From: Pelargonium x hortorum
Taxonomy: Eukaryota > Streptophyta > Magnoliopsida > Geraniales > Geraniaceae
NCBI GenBank assembly: GCA_036897525.1
Contig: JAYMTJ010000001.1
Coordinates: forward strand, 186,001-250,000
DNA: 64,000 bases
Direction of reading: 5' to 3'
Part shown: positions 50,151 to 63,200 of the stretch, piece after piece
Position numbering within the stretch: position 1 is the first letter of the stretch
Layout: the number at the start of each line of letters is the position of its first letter
Position numbers and translations under genes: made by a program
Notes under the pieces: model-generated
Database searches by the model: none
What the model saw: the letters and a program-made list of their open reading frames with translations, nothing else
Told to the model about the DNA's origin: nothing

Positions 50151-51311
50151 TAAAACTTAGGAAAACTTCCTTTGAAGAATACGCATATTAAAGAGTACCC
50201 CCAGTTTTCCTAGTTAGCTACTGCGGATTAAAGATTGTCGGTTGCAGTAAGTTCAAGAGTTTTTAATTACGAGAAAACCCGACACTTGAAGATACTTTAA
50301 CAAAGAGGGGGGCCTCATATCTTACTAAAGATGTAAAAAATAATGAATACAGCTTCATAAACCTAAGCCTATTATATAAGAATAATAAATACCTACAATT
50401 CTAGAAATGGGGCGTATGTTATAGGGAATTTACCATCAGTAATAGTGAGTATTAAATGATAATGACTTATAACCTCTTGTTTCAGAGGCGCTTTCTTTTC
50501 TCTTTTCTTTGCAGCACTAAAAAAAGAATATAAATATCTTGAACTTTTGTTTATAGGTTAGAGATTTTAACAAGAGTTTGTTTGACCCGTACAAAGGACG
50601 AAGAAGTATTTCGGGTGTATACAGAAAAAAATTTTAACAATGCGAGTTAAATTAAAATGAAATGGAGGAAACTTCGTAATAAGAACCCGTTTTCATTGCT
50701 TAGGAGGTATTAGTGTTTTCTCGTAGCAATGAGATCTTGCAGGCATTTTTTTAATACCAGAATTGAAAACCCAAATAGTCCCTAGACATCGTCTTGAAAT
50801 CCATCTTCCTTCTTGGTTTAGAGTTTGCCAAGAGTTTAATAAAAAATTTCTAACAAATTAGAGGTTTTGGGGATAAGATAACGAATGCAAGGTAGTAGTT
50901 GTAACTATAAGGTGAAGTAATTATGAGTCCCTTCAATCTTGTGAAGTATACCTAACTACTACAAACAAGGTATAGCCTGTAACTGGAGGCGGTAGAAAGT
51001 TATTAACAAGAACCCCGAATTCTAATTATAACGCACTCGTATTACTTATGCTATGCAGCAGCTTTTGTAGCTTAGTCTTAGAACAACCTTGGATCTATTA
51101 TATATGCTATACTGAGCTTAGTGTTTTTTAACAAAGGATTTTTTTTAGAGATACCCAATCTAATTTGTTTTCTCCTAGACTTAGGCGGAAGCTCCCCACG
51201 CTTTATCTTTAAGTTTGAAGAACTCTAATACAAAGGTAACGTCCCAGAAAGACTTGTACTTAACTTAGTTAGGGCAACCTGCTTAATAATTCTTTTAAAC
51301 TATTATAAGAG

Positions 51312-51319
51312 GCCCGGGC
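51312..51319. repeat. G/C-only palindrome GCCCGGGC
   Basis: Perfect 8-bp G/C palindrome in AT-rich sequence, another member of the scattered G/C-rich mini-palindromes. Confidence 0.6.
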
Positions 51320-52608
51320 TTTTGCGCGGAGTAACCGAGCAATTGTTTACTATCTATATTAAAACCCCTAACAAATAAAAAGTACATTCTCTTTAATTCA
51401 GATTCAGTAAGTATCACCTCAAAAGATATGCAAAAATTATAACTTCACCAATTTAGGCTTTAGTACTTAATATCCAGAAATGTATTATATTATCTACTAG
51501 TTCAACAAACGAAAAGGATTTTTTTATAAACTATGTAACAAGTTACAGCCCATTCAAAAGATCCTTGTGTTTTAGTTTTGAGAGATTAGCGGTAAAATCC
51601 TCTAAGTTTACAAACTTTAGGTAATTGCACGGGCTTGTAGAGTATAAAGAAAAGCAAAAACCAGTACTAGTTTTTTGGTAATTTTCTAGGCTCTCTACTT
51701 AACTTATGTTAGGAGTTATTACAGAATTATAGTACAAGTTTTGCTTTATAATTATGAATAGAAAAAACCGCTTTGTTTGCACTATAAGATACCCCGAGAT
51801 AGTATCAAGTCTAATTTCTATGTTAATATAACCCTGCAGTTTAAAAGGTATAAATTCCAAGCTAGAAGGAGGCTTCGGTGTGCCACTATTGTATTTTAGT
51901 AAAGTCTCTATTAAAGAAAGTAGAGACCCAGTTTTCAACGAGCGTTAAATTAAAAACAACCTAAAAGATTGTTACTTCAGAAATAAGCACTCTATTCATA
52001 AAACGTTTTACCCTTTCTCAGGATCCTAAGATTTGCTCGAGTATCCTGCGGATCTCTGCTCTGAGTACCGAATCCTCCCTGATTTTTTTCAGATATTTGT
52101 TATTTGTAGAAAACCGAAATATAAAGGGTAATTATAGGCAACCAACCCGGCTCTTTCTTTATAATAAAAATGAAATAGGAAATTAACAGAGTAACATGAC
52201 TAGGCCAAGACCTGTCAACTAAAAAAATTCCATTCTCTCAACAGCAGTAATAAATATCTAAAGAGCTGCCTAGCCTAACTTAAAGACTTTATACTACTAT
52301 ACACAGGATAAACCTTTTTGAGACCCAGATTCTTCTTCAACATTGAAATATCCAGCCACAAACTTTTTATGTTCGCTTTATTAGTTTTCTATCTAATCAA
52401 TAAAGTTTTACAGACCCAGACCCTCTTCTCTTGTATTTCCTTAATTTATAGTATTACGGGTTCCTTAATTATCAAACTAATTTTCTACAAGGATTCGATC
52501 TTTTAATATAAGCACACTTCCAAGGTATTCTGGATCATTTGTACACAAGTTTGCGGATCTAGATTCAAAAAGGGGGCTCCATATCCTGTACCCTACCAAG
52601 TTCTGCAT

Positions 52609-52638
52609 ACTATTACTATTACTATTACTATTACTATT
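52609..52638 (+). repeat. Hexamer tandem repeat (ACTATT)5
   Basis: Five exact consecutive copies of ACTATT, a plain microsatellite in gene-free sequence. Confidence 0.9.
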
Positions 52639-55600
52639 AAGGGCCTTTTATATATTATATATACGATCCATCTCTGAATAATTTCAAACAGCAAAAAAAC
52701 ACTTCTATTCTTTCTAATATTTGTCCTATCTCCGCATTTTGAATTATGACTCGCTTTATTTTTTCTTTAAGGAGACCGAGATCAAGTAATAAAGTCAAAG
52801 ATTTAACTAAGGTGCTTGGAGACTTCTTATATAACATATAACAAAGTAAAAAAACTAAGATTGCTAGCTAGAGGATAAAAAGGGAAGAGTTCGCAATTCT
52901 TTCAAATAACCAAGACATAAACATTTCTATTATTTAAGTACATAAAGTTCCTTTTTACTCTGCTAGACCTAACCTAGAGTAGCAAGAATAACCCTTTATT
53001 AATAAAGAGCCTTAATACACAGAGTCCACCCCTTAACTTTTGATAAAAAAGTGCTGCTTCACATTTTCTTGAGAGACTGCCGGGATCTATCCTGCGAATA
53101 TTCTTTGTGATTAAAACCTTTTTATATCCTGTTTGTTATACTAAAACTTTCTTTTTAGGAGTTTTCCTTATCGTAATTAAAAAGCATTTGTAAAAAGTTG
53201 CTTATATCTTGGCTAACTACGAGTATTTAGTTGATAAAGGACTGATATGTTTGAACTTTAATTTAATAAGTAGGAGGTTCTAGAATTGTTAAAGGTATAT
53301 ATATAACTGGGGAGCCTTGCGTGTTAATCAAGTGTAAAAAGAAATACGTTGCTACTTTTTATAGATAGATCGGCTCTAAATTGTCTGCAATTTTCTGAAG
53401 TAGCACATTTTAGAGATTTTAAAAGGACAAGCGGAACAATTATATGCTGCGTACCGGGAAGCTTTTTTGTATCCCAAACTCATAGATTCTTGGGATGGTC
53501 TACGCTGAGTAGTAAGAGCAATTTCTTATAAAAGACGGTGTAATAGATATTTAAGGGCGTCCACATACATTCTCAATCCTTTGTTTATCACTTCTTTTGA
53601 GCGGGAATATTAGGAGATCCCGAGGTTTTACTGGGCATGTTATGTATTGTATTCTTAAACTCAACTGCCTAATTTAGGAAATTAAAGCAGTTTAACGAAA
53701 GAATTTATTAGTACTTTGAGGGCTGCCCTTACCTTGGTTAAACGACTTCCTTTCCTATTTTTTTATATATAAACCATGACTGTCACCCCGAATACAATTT
53801 ATGCGAGACAAAGCCTAGATTAAAGGTAAAAACTGGACTTCTCTCATTTTATACATAAAAGCACAATGACACCGAAGAAATATCTATAAAACGAGTTTAA
53901 TAATAGTCGAATGGGCGCCAAAACAAATGACACTTTAGCTTTAACTTAACTCTTTATTTTATTTTCCTTAATATGGATTGCTTGTAGAGTACCAATTCTA
54001 TTAGGTAATAACTCTTCATGTAGAAGCTTTCGTTTCGTTACTTCTTTTCAAACAGAGCTTAACTTAATAGGACACTTGAACCTTGTACATTTCCCCAAAA
54101 AATAATCAAGATATTTATACTAAAAGAAATGATCTTCCCCTCACCAACGGGATTGCCTTTTTTTGATATGTTATAATAAGAGCTTGGCTGTAGATATTCC
54201 TATAAAAGACCACTAGATCTTGAGGGAACCTGTTGAAGAGAAGCCCCGGTAAGTTGCCACACTCTATAATATAATTATTGTCATTTTGCAGCTCCAGATC
54301 TTTAATTCTTACAACTTCTCAAGCTGCTACATCCTTTTAAGTAGACAAGCTAGCCTCTTTAATGTCAAAGATCTGGGTCTATATAGGCTTGTCTTCCCTG
54401 AATAAAAGTACACTTTAGCAAGCACAGTCGGTGAAGGAAAGCCCGCCAACAAAGGAATTGTAATAATTCCCTCATTTGACTTCTAAGGCTGTTGGGATAT
54501 TCTTATTCTTAGTATGCTGGTACAGAACCTCTTTGGAAGTGGAGCTTTAGGTAAGCTTAGCTTACTATGACGCGCGGGATAATTAAAGAAGGATCCTTGG
54601 TCAGTATAGTTATATAGTCATAAATATACTCGGGATACAAGTTACTCTAAACGTAAAAAAGAAATATAAAAGAACAGATATAGTGATTTCTTTGGCTGAG
54701 ATTCCAAAATAATTGACAAAGCGAAATAAAACTACTGAGGGGACACCTGAGCTATACACAGAACCCCTATAGTTCTCTATATAGACACCACAAGCAGCAG
54801 CCCTTTTTGTGATGTGAATAAAGAAGCCTATTCCGAGTAAATGCCAGATTAATTGACAATTAAGCTTGATAATACAACCGTTATCCTAAGTTGGTTAATC
54901 GGAAGCAGAGCTTTGCTAGTCCAAATTCTACAAGAAGTACTTGAACCAGAGATCCTCCCTTTTTATGTCATTTTTCTCTGGGTGGGAGCCCCCCCCCTGG
55001 GCAGCAGTGTCAGCCTAAAAAGGTTTACAGACTTAGATCTACATAAAGTTTGTGTTTATAAGATCTGGTAGGGGAGTAGTTTAGTCTCCTCTCGCGTAAG
55101 AGTCCTAAAATTCTAATATAGAGAATACCTTATTAAAGACTTGACTTGAAACTGCGTGTACTTCTCTAAAAGTAGACAACTAGGAAAGCGAACCCTATCA
55201 GAGATAAGGAGATATCCGCGGTATTCCATATTTAGTCAAAAGAATCTAGTAGTAAAAACTTGGACTTTCTTCTATGGATATCAAAAGAGTTTTCTTTAAC
55301 CGCTGTATATAAGATACCTGCAATAGATAGAAGAATCTACTGGGGTTCTCTCCTCATGAACTCGAACTAACATGTCTTTGAAGCTCCTCGTTAGGAGAAT
55401 AAACTTTAATACCACATGTAGAGTGTCCTTGCCTCTAAATTTCTATGTTTCCTCTGACTAACCTAACCTCTTTTTTAATTAATCTTTCAAGAAAACTAGA
55501 GAGAGGAGCCCGAAACTTGTAATAATTTAATAAATTACATAGCATTCTATGGGTTACCTCAAGATTTAGAGTCTTTTTTAGATCCTTGGATCCATATTTA

Positions 55601-56430
55601 GCACTTCCAGTAAATGTACATGCTCTGCGGGACCCTTGCAGATTAATATAGTGTTATAGGGAACTAGGAGTTCCATTTGAAACTAAAAGGGGATCCTAAG
55701 CGTGCTAAGTTAATTTCTTGTCATATGGTTAAACGGATTCCTACGAGTATCATTAAAATAAAAGCTCTCGGAGTACTCATTGTGGTGGAGAAGGGTTGCA
55801 AGTTATAAATTTCAAGAGTTCACCCAACCAGCTGCACCCCTTTTTTTTTTGTATTTGTCAAGTCAAAAAAACTGGTAGTTAAAAAAGATAAAAATTCTCA
55901 AACCATGCCTAGCTTTATATGTATTTTAGTCCTCCTCCTCTATAGGCCCCTCTTTTTTAGGAAACGCTAGGGCATCTACTTGATAGTAGGACTCCTGGTA
56001 ACGTTAAGGTTTTCGTTGAGTAATTATTCTTAGCCCTTTCCATTTTTTAATACATACTAGAAAATAGAAATCAGTTTTTCAAAAGGAATTCTGGTTCATT
56101 TGATTTCTTTTCTGAAAGAGATACAACATTTCTGAGTGCACACTTTTACATTTAAGTATATTGCCTCACCGAAATTCCTACTCTTGGACAGCCCGTACTG
56201 AAATGAAAAAAAGGACACCCTTACCCCAAGGGGATACTTACTGAAGCCTTTCAAGTAGCTAAGCTTTAGTGAAATTAAGGTAATTAAAAGCTAGAACTAA
56301 ACTCAAGAATATTATTCTCATGATTTTGTTCCACTATTTAGGGCTCTCTTCTAGCAACTCCTTGCCGGAAGCTTGTACGTACTTAATAAAAGTTTCTTTA
56401 TGCTATAAAGTCAGTTTCTTTCTTATATTA

Positions 56431-57780
56431 AGAGTACCTCATATTTAATGTATTCACTTAGGAACTACTTATATCCTCACCTTCTTTAACCAACTAACTC
56501 TTAAGACTGTAAAGGTGTTTGTTCTTTGGGATTGCTGCTAAACCTTAAACAAGGTAATTCTTCTCCTGTAAGCTGTAGCTCTCTAGTTAAGATGGATGGG
56601 AACTCGACCAATGTAAGCTGTCCTTGAATTCTCTTGTCTTTGTCAGCTGAAAAAATAAGTACTCTCTGTTGCTAATACTTCCTACTAAGCTAAGGTGTTA
56701 AAGTCTAAAGGTATTCGTTTACCAAAGTAAAAAGCTAAAACTTATCGGAAGATGCTGGTGTTTTTCACTTACTACGGCTTCTAGTCCTTTACTCTATAAA
56801 TCTTGAAAATCTTGAGCAAGCAACCACATCTCGGTAAGGACACTCATATAATATTTCAAGCTGTATACTTTACAAGAAACTTCGAAAGCTCTGTCTCTTA
56901 AGCCCTTGAAAGCCAATATTAATACACCTTCTCAGTAGAACAGTTATAAGTCAACTGGAATGCCGGTGGTGCTCTAAATTCTTTGAGTTTTCCCCTTTTT
57001 TCCTAACAGAAATCACGTACCTTATTTATTGTCCTTACTCAGAATAGGACATCTCTAAAGGCAGGATCTACTCCAACGCTCTAGACTTACTTGCGGCGTA
57101 CCATAATGAAGCTAAATCCCTCTTCTAATCAAGGCAGCTTTTTAATTTAAACAAACATAACCGAGAAAATATTCGCCTGGTTCCTCATCCTCTTTCTAGG
57201 TTTTTTTTATGCAACTATCTACTATTTGGAACAATCACGGAAGACTCGCCATTAGCCGAATTCGCAAGTTAAGAAACAGGCTAAGAAAGAGAAGAAAACA
57301 GGCTTTCCTTAGCTCTACACCGGAAACTGACAGCCTTCAGAATACAGGAAAAAAACCAGAACTCAGGGTACAATAACACAAGTTATAATTCCTATCATAT
57401 ACACTACAGTAACTCTAACATTCTCTTAGTCGGTGTTGCTAGCAAAAGTACTACAGCTAGGAGAAGGTGCTTCTCCGAGTGTAAGATAGTGCTGTTAGGA
57501 GAGCAAGTGCTGCTAGCTAACTAAGCCCAGTCAGCTATAGGTACTGTTGCTAGTCCGTAGCAAGGGTATATGGTAATTACTTATGTATAGATAATACTAT
57601 CGGTAACTAATCATCCTAAACTATCTAGTCCAATACAAGCACTTGAAACAGTTGTTTGTTAATGATAGCAGTCTTAAGAAGGTGTATTAATACTTAGGAA
57701 GAATTCCTAATATTCTTCATAGCAGGTAAAGGAGTCAATTAGAATTCCTGGGTTTTTTTAATCCGCTTCTTCGTTTTAAA
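56431..57780. other. Gene-free A+C/T-rich block
   Basis: Smooth-texture block with the bias opposite to the G+T-rich blocks. No open frame above 60 codons, no gene and no RNA recognised. Confidence 0.3.
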
Positions 57781-58467
57781 CTGCTTATAATGGACGATAC
57801 TTTCTAGTAAATCCTTCCCGCTTTAAGAATGCACCTAAGTTTCCTGGGAATTTCAAGGTATATTACGCGGCTAAACTGGGATTGCCTAGACCGATTTGAA
57901 CCGCCCACATTTGATAAGTTTTAGAAGTGATTTGGGATTGGACGTCAAAGTGAGACTAAATAGAAACATACTAATATTAAGTTAAGTACTAAACCGAAAT
58001 TTATGAGTATATCTAGTGAATTTTGAATTCGACCTAAGATTTCCTCGTTAACAGTTGATACTCTATTTACTTACGAGATTTGTGAATTACTCCCACTCCC
58101 GGGGCCCACTAGCCTCTCCTTGCTTTTTTTTATAATTATTATTCTCGTTTTAGCTACTGCTGAGGGGGGATTCTGAATTTAACCGAAAAGACGCAATCTA
58201 CCAATAATACGGGCCCCTAAAAAGTACAAATTCCCCTATTATACAGGCTTCCTATGCCAAAGCTATTATAATGGGAGATCCTTCCTTATTTATATTTATA
58301 TTTAAGCCTGTGTTTAGGAAAATTCGAGTAGTAAAACTAATTAGCACACCCAAAACAAAAAGCATATAATTTTCTGAGGCTTTTTTATGCCCTAGCAATT
58401 AAAGCAAAGCCTTCGTGCTTTTGAAAAGTTTCCTTGTCTTACGTTCCACAAACAAGGGTTTAGGTCT

Positions 58468-58479
58468 CCCCCTTGGGGG
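58468..58479. repeat. G/C mini-hairpin CCCCC-TT-GGGGG
   Basis: Five C, two T, five G: a perfect hairpin with a two-base TT loop, the same loop and core type as the larger hairpin at 27451-27482. Confidence 0.65.
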
Positions 58480-58796
58480 TTTACAATAGCAAAGTGCCCT
58501 TAGGAGCTAATGAATGAGTAAGTACTTTCATATTTCTTTTGTAACTGCTTTTTACTCTCTACAACTCAGGGCAAACTTCGATACTGGATTCTAATTCTGG
58601 ATAAGTGAACCCTGGGATTAGAAATATGGTACACTCGAATTCTCCTCTCCTATACTTTTTTAGTTCTTCATAACTACACTACGGGAGTCCTCCCTTTCAG
58701 CTGACATGAAGCCAAGTTTTTCAATAATCACTTATATAAAAAAAGGTTTCTCCATAAAACTAGTAAACTCTGAGAGAGCAGATAGATATAGGGATT

Positions 58797-58822
58797 CTAA
58801 AGTCTTTATATAAAGACTTTAG
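58797..58822. repeat. Perfect 26-bp palindrome
   Basis: CTAAAGTCTTTAT followed directly by its exact reverse complement. It is AT-rich, lies in gene-free sequence and could extrude a cruciform or form an RNA hairpin. The exactness over 13 bp per arm is unlikely by chance in 64 kb. Confidence 0.85.
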
Positions 58823-61800
58823 GGAGTTAGCCAGCTTGCTCTATTTTTGAGATCCCAGAACTAGATTCTCGATACTTGTTTTTAAGTTACACTCTCGGTA
58901 AAATATCATTGAATAGTTAGAGATAAAACGAGATTTCTTATAAAGACTTCCCGGCTGAAGTTTACTTATGAATTTCTACCCTTGTTGCTAGTAAGTCTTA
59001 CTAATAACTTGTCTTATGGACTATTAAATACGGGACGCCTCTTAATTGTCACAACAGTCTCAAATCAATTAAATCCCTAGTAAGTTAAATGAGGCCCCTT
59101 TAACCACAGCTCTAAAAACTCTTATCTACTTTAACCTTTTACATCCCCTAAGGACTTCCTAAATATATAAAAGAATCCGATCCTTACAGCTAAGGTTTAG
59201 TTTTTGTAGCAATTGATAACGACTTTTATTATTATTAGGACACGCTCAGAGCTCTCGTAGTTTCAATTCTACCCCTACAAAAGTCAAAATCACTAAAACT
59301 TGTATTTAGACTCAGGGGAAGATGCTCTCTAAAAAAATTCTGCACTTAAGAGAAGGGGGTCTCTTTAAGAATCAGGATAGGAGACTTCCCTTACCTTAAT
59401 CAGGAATCACTGAGAAATTTCAATTTACTTTCCATTTTGTAAAGCACTCTTTTCTAGTTTAACAAGAGCCCCTCTTGATTCAAACTGAGTTAAAATATTG
59501 CAGTCTCCTAGAACTAATCTTCATTTAGAAGGAGTCCTAATTAGGATACCTTGGAAGGGCGCTATACTTCACTTTTTCGCGATGCTAGCGAGAGCGCGTC
59601 CTGTGTTATACCGATGTCATTAATTTGAAATCTCCAAAACCTCAGTCTCTATCCTTGGGATCCCCTGATACTAGTACTCTTAGTAGGCAATCTAAGATAT
59701 TTTGTAATTTTCAAATTCTGGAATTTAGCAAAGAGTTTGAAAATTGTGCTCTGAAATTAGAGAAACATGCTCCAGCATTCTCTAGCTTATGCCTTTCATT
59801 TAAAAGGTACAAATACTGAAAATTAGGTCAGGCGCTATTTTATTTCTTACTAGTATTGAAAGACAAAAAGTGGGGTTCCTCCTTCAGAAATTCGGGAAAT
59901 CCTCAAAGGAGTCAAATTAGACTCTAAGAGCAGTAACGAGATTTTACATCAGCCTCCTGAAATTACTCGACTAAGATGTCGAAATTATAGTAAATTAAAG
60001 TTGATTTGTCACGGAGGAAATACAAAGACTGTTGACTGATGCTTCCCTATTCAGGTTTGCTTATGAGTATTTTCTACTCCTATTGTATGTAAGTATCTCT
60101 GTAAAGTAAACTAAAGTCTCTACTCTAGCCCATAAGAGCTATAAAGACTAACAAACAAGTTAAGGAGTAGGTGGCTTTTTTGTTTCAAAATTTTGTTCCC
60201 TTGTTCTAGTCTAGGTTTTCCAGTAAGCAGGCCTACCTAAAGACATAACATTGAGTAAATAAAAGATGGTTAAGGCAACGTTTGTTTATCTTGTATTGCT
60301 TATATCTAGTCTGATGAAGACCTAATGTTTAAAGCCTTTAGAAAAGTCGTGTGTCTATGAAGTTTCTATTCAAATCTGTTAGGCTATAGTCCCTACCTAA
60401 AAAGAAGTCAAGGTGTGTGAAGGGTTGTAGTCTTTGATATTCCCAGTTTTTTTGTATTACAAATGGGGTTTCTACAAGATTCTTAATTTAGTAAGCTTGA
60501 AAGCTTAGAATTTCATAGCTCTAAATAAAAAATATATAATATACCCGAAATGAAAATTAATTGCCCTCTGCTTGATTAATATTTTAAAAAGGATTCCACT
60601 TCTATTGGAATTCGAACCTACGGCTGTGCTTTGTATTATACTTTGATCTGCCTGAAAAGTAGTAATTTAGTAAATTGCTCGACAAGAGATCTCACTTTAC
60701 CTTCATTTCCAGTCCCGGTACTGGACTGGTTAAGTATGTAATTCTTTTTTTTAACCAGACATCCCAATGAAATCACCAGATACAGCCCCCCTTATTTACG
60801 AAAAAAGCGATATCAGGGATCCCGAGACTAGGGCCCCTTAACAACAAATTGAGTATTAATCCGTACTTATATTGAATACATAGTTTATTATTTGTCCAGG
60901 AATCCAGTCCTGGAATTTCTTATCTAATTATCTCTTATTAATTATGTAGGTCTAGAAGTTTAGTTTACCTATTTATGTAAATAAGGTAAAGGGGAAGCAT
61001 TTTCTAAGTAAGTTAAGGATATTCACGTATAAAGAGACATATAAAAACGGAACATATCTTAAGTTGAATATTGATTGATACTCAAGGCTAGTCCTTGAAA
61101 AGTCAAAACGGAGATGATATAACAAATACAAATAGGGTTTCTACTTGATACCATAGGTTCAAAGCATTTGCCTTAGAAAATTCAATCTGTATGTGACTCT
61201 AATCTAATAAAAGTTTCTTTAGACTGCGGTTGGTTCCTCTATATAAATAGAAATAAAGGGCGTTTCGGCTTACGCGATATAAAGGGGGGATAAAATCTGT
61301 CTTTGTAGGAAAAGCACGAGGAATTTTATTTCAACTAAAAGAAAAGGTTAAGTTACCAAAAGAATAACCTCTGTAAGATCGTAATTTAGAAGCCGGTACC
61401 TAGAAGAGTCGTTTTTATTTCACTCCCTCTTTATCGCTTCATCGAAATAAATTGTTTTTTACTATAAACAATCTACCTTTTGCGAAATACAAGCAGGGCT
61501 CCCGTTGATTCTAGCGCGTTATAGTTAGAAATAAGTCTCTTACAAGGTTTCTTCCTCCGCTCATACAGAATAAGCCGAGCTTAGTTACACAAGCAGTAGG
61601 TAGAGAATATCCAGTATCAAATTAGTGAACTTAAACGACTTTTCTGAGCAATATACCGAATAAACCTGTGGAGCTTTTTTTTTGTACTTTTGAAGCATAA
61701 CGCCACTCGAACCCTTGTAAATTACGTTGATTACTTATTAAACGACCCTCAATTAATTAAGGTTTCTGAGCTACTACTCGGATTAACTATATTGGGAGTA

Positions 61801-61842
61801 AACTTAGAATTTAAATGTTCTATTTATTTTGTTCTAATCTAA

Positions 61843-61852
61843 GGGAATTCCC
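61843..61852. repeat. 10-bp palindrome GGGAATTCCC
   Basis: Perfect palindrome belonging to the scattered GGG-N-CCC class. Confidence 0.6.
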
Positions 61853-62894
61853 GGTACACAGGGAGACTCTTTATCTACCACACTTATTTCTTTTTTATTT
61901 AAACGTATTTATGAACTTCATCAAGAGTAATTAAATAAAGTTTGAAATAGAAAAACTAAAATAAGAAGCTTTTTTTTAATGACTTAGGTTTAATTTAAAT
62001 CTTTGCGATATTCCTTAAATTCCCCTTACCCATTTAGAAAAAACCCGTCGCCTAAAATAAACCTAAAAGCAAGCATTTCCTTACTTTCGAAAAACAATTC
62101 CCTATCCCGTTAAAGCTGAAACATAACATAAAAAAGGACATTTACTTGATCTTAATCCTAAAAGATCCTAAGTCCTGGAACGCTTAGGTTTCCAAGTATA
62201 AGTAGACAACTTCCTCGCTAAAACTAACTAAAACTATAAAATTCGATAAAGAAGTACCATTAAAACCCCTTTCAGTAAAACCTTTCAGAAGTTAGGAATA
62301 CCTTGGAAATACCGGGAATAATAAACAAATAAGTCTACTCTACCTTACCTAACTTACGGACACTCGAAAGACACAGACAACCTGTCAACGAATAGAGATA
62401 CAGGTAAAGCACTAACAAATAGAAAAGGAAAACCCTGGCACTTTCTACTACGCATACGAATTCCTTCAATTCTATATTCAACCAGAATCTTAAAAAACCT
62501 AGACCTGCTTTCCACACCTTAAATAGCTTTTAGAATAAGACCTTTCTTAGCTTGACTCTGTATCTTATAGGACTTATTTGTTCTTCCTTACCAGCTTTCC
62601 GAAGAGCTAGATTATGACCTAGAGGTGTTAGAGTAGAAATGCTTATCCAATACCAATAAGAGAGAGTTAGTAGAAAAAACTATAGGATAGCACCAACTTC
62701 ATATTTTTATTTGACTAGCTTCTTTTTGACTGAGTTTAGTTCTTTTAATACTCTTGCTTGAGATATATATATACCTTGTATTTGTAGTACGAAGAGAATT
62801 CGAGAACTTAGAAGAGTAGAACCTATAGTAGAAGCAGAGATACCCGTCTTTATCTAGCCAATGGTACAAGAAGTCATAGATAGTATAGTTAACC

Positions 62895-62914
62895 TCACAT
62901 TATGTCACATTATG
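62895..62914 (+). repeat. 10-bp tandem duplication
   Basis: TCACATTATG occurs twice in direct succession. Confidence 0.85.
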
Positions 62915-63100
62915 AAATGAACCACCAAGAAAAACTGAAATAATTAACTAAGTACTATTTATTAAGACTAAGACAATAGAAGACATTAATACAATATAAG
63001 ACTATAAGACAGACAAGAAAGCAGCAACCTTTAGAATTAGAAACCTTGGACTTGTGCGGGAATCCCTAAAGACAAATAGACTACACCCAAAGACTTGTTA

Positions 63101-63200
63101 AGCTAGAGAGACTGTAAACATTATAAGCTAGAGAGACTGTAAACATTATAAGCTAGAGAGACTGTAAACATTATAAGCTAGAGAGACTGTAAACATTAGA
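63101..63200 (+). repeat. Four tandem copies of a 25-bp unit
   Basis: Copies start at 63101, 63126, 63151 and 63176. Each begins AGCTAGAGAGACTGTAAACA, followed by TTATA in the first three and TTAGA in the last. The copies are otherwise identical, so the array is young. No coding frame or gene adjoins it. Useful as a length-polymorphic marker; any role in replication or recombination is unknown. Confidence 0.95.

Larger units (their letters stand above)
50151..56430. other. Gene-free AT-rich mosaic
   Basis: No gene recognised. It contains the palindrome GCCCGGGC at 51312-51319, a hexamer tandem array at 52609-52638, an anonymous frame at 54853-55071, and a tRNA-reminiscent stretch near 55345-55415 that I could not fold. 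Confidence 0.35.
57781..62100. other. Gene-free AT-rich mosaic
   Basis: No gene recognised. It holds a minus-strand T-loop-like motif near 57893-57902, a CCCCC-TT-GGGGG hairpin (58468-58479), a 26-bp palindrome (58797-58822), GGGAATTCCC (61843-61852), and tRNA-like T-loop motifs near 60605 and 61700. The frame at 59625-59819 is anonymous. Confidence 0.35.

Noticed and set aside
55345-55415. Minus-strand tRNA suggested by TTCTCCTAACGAGGAG
   Set aside because: Anticodon arm has the wrong loop size and the T arm does not pair; could not be folded as a tRNA.
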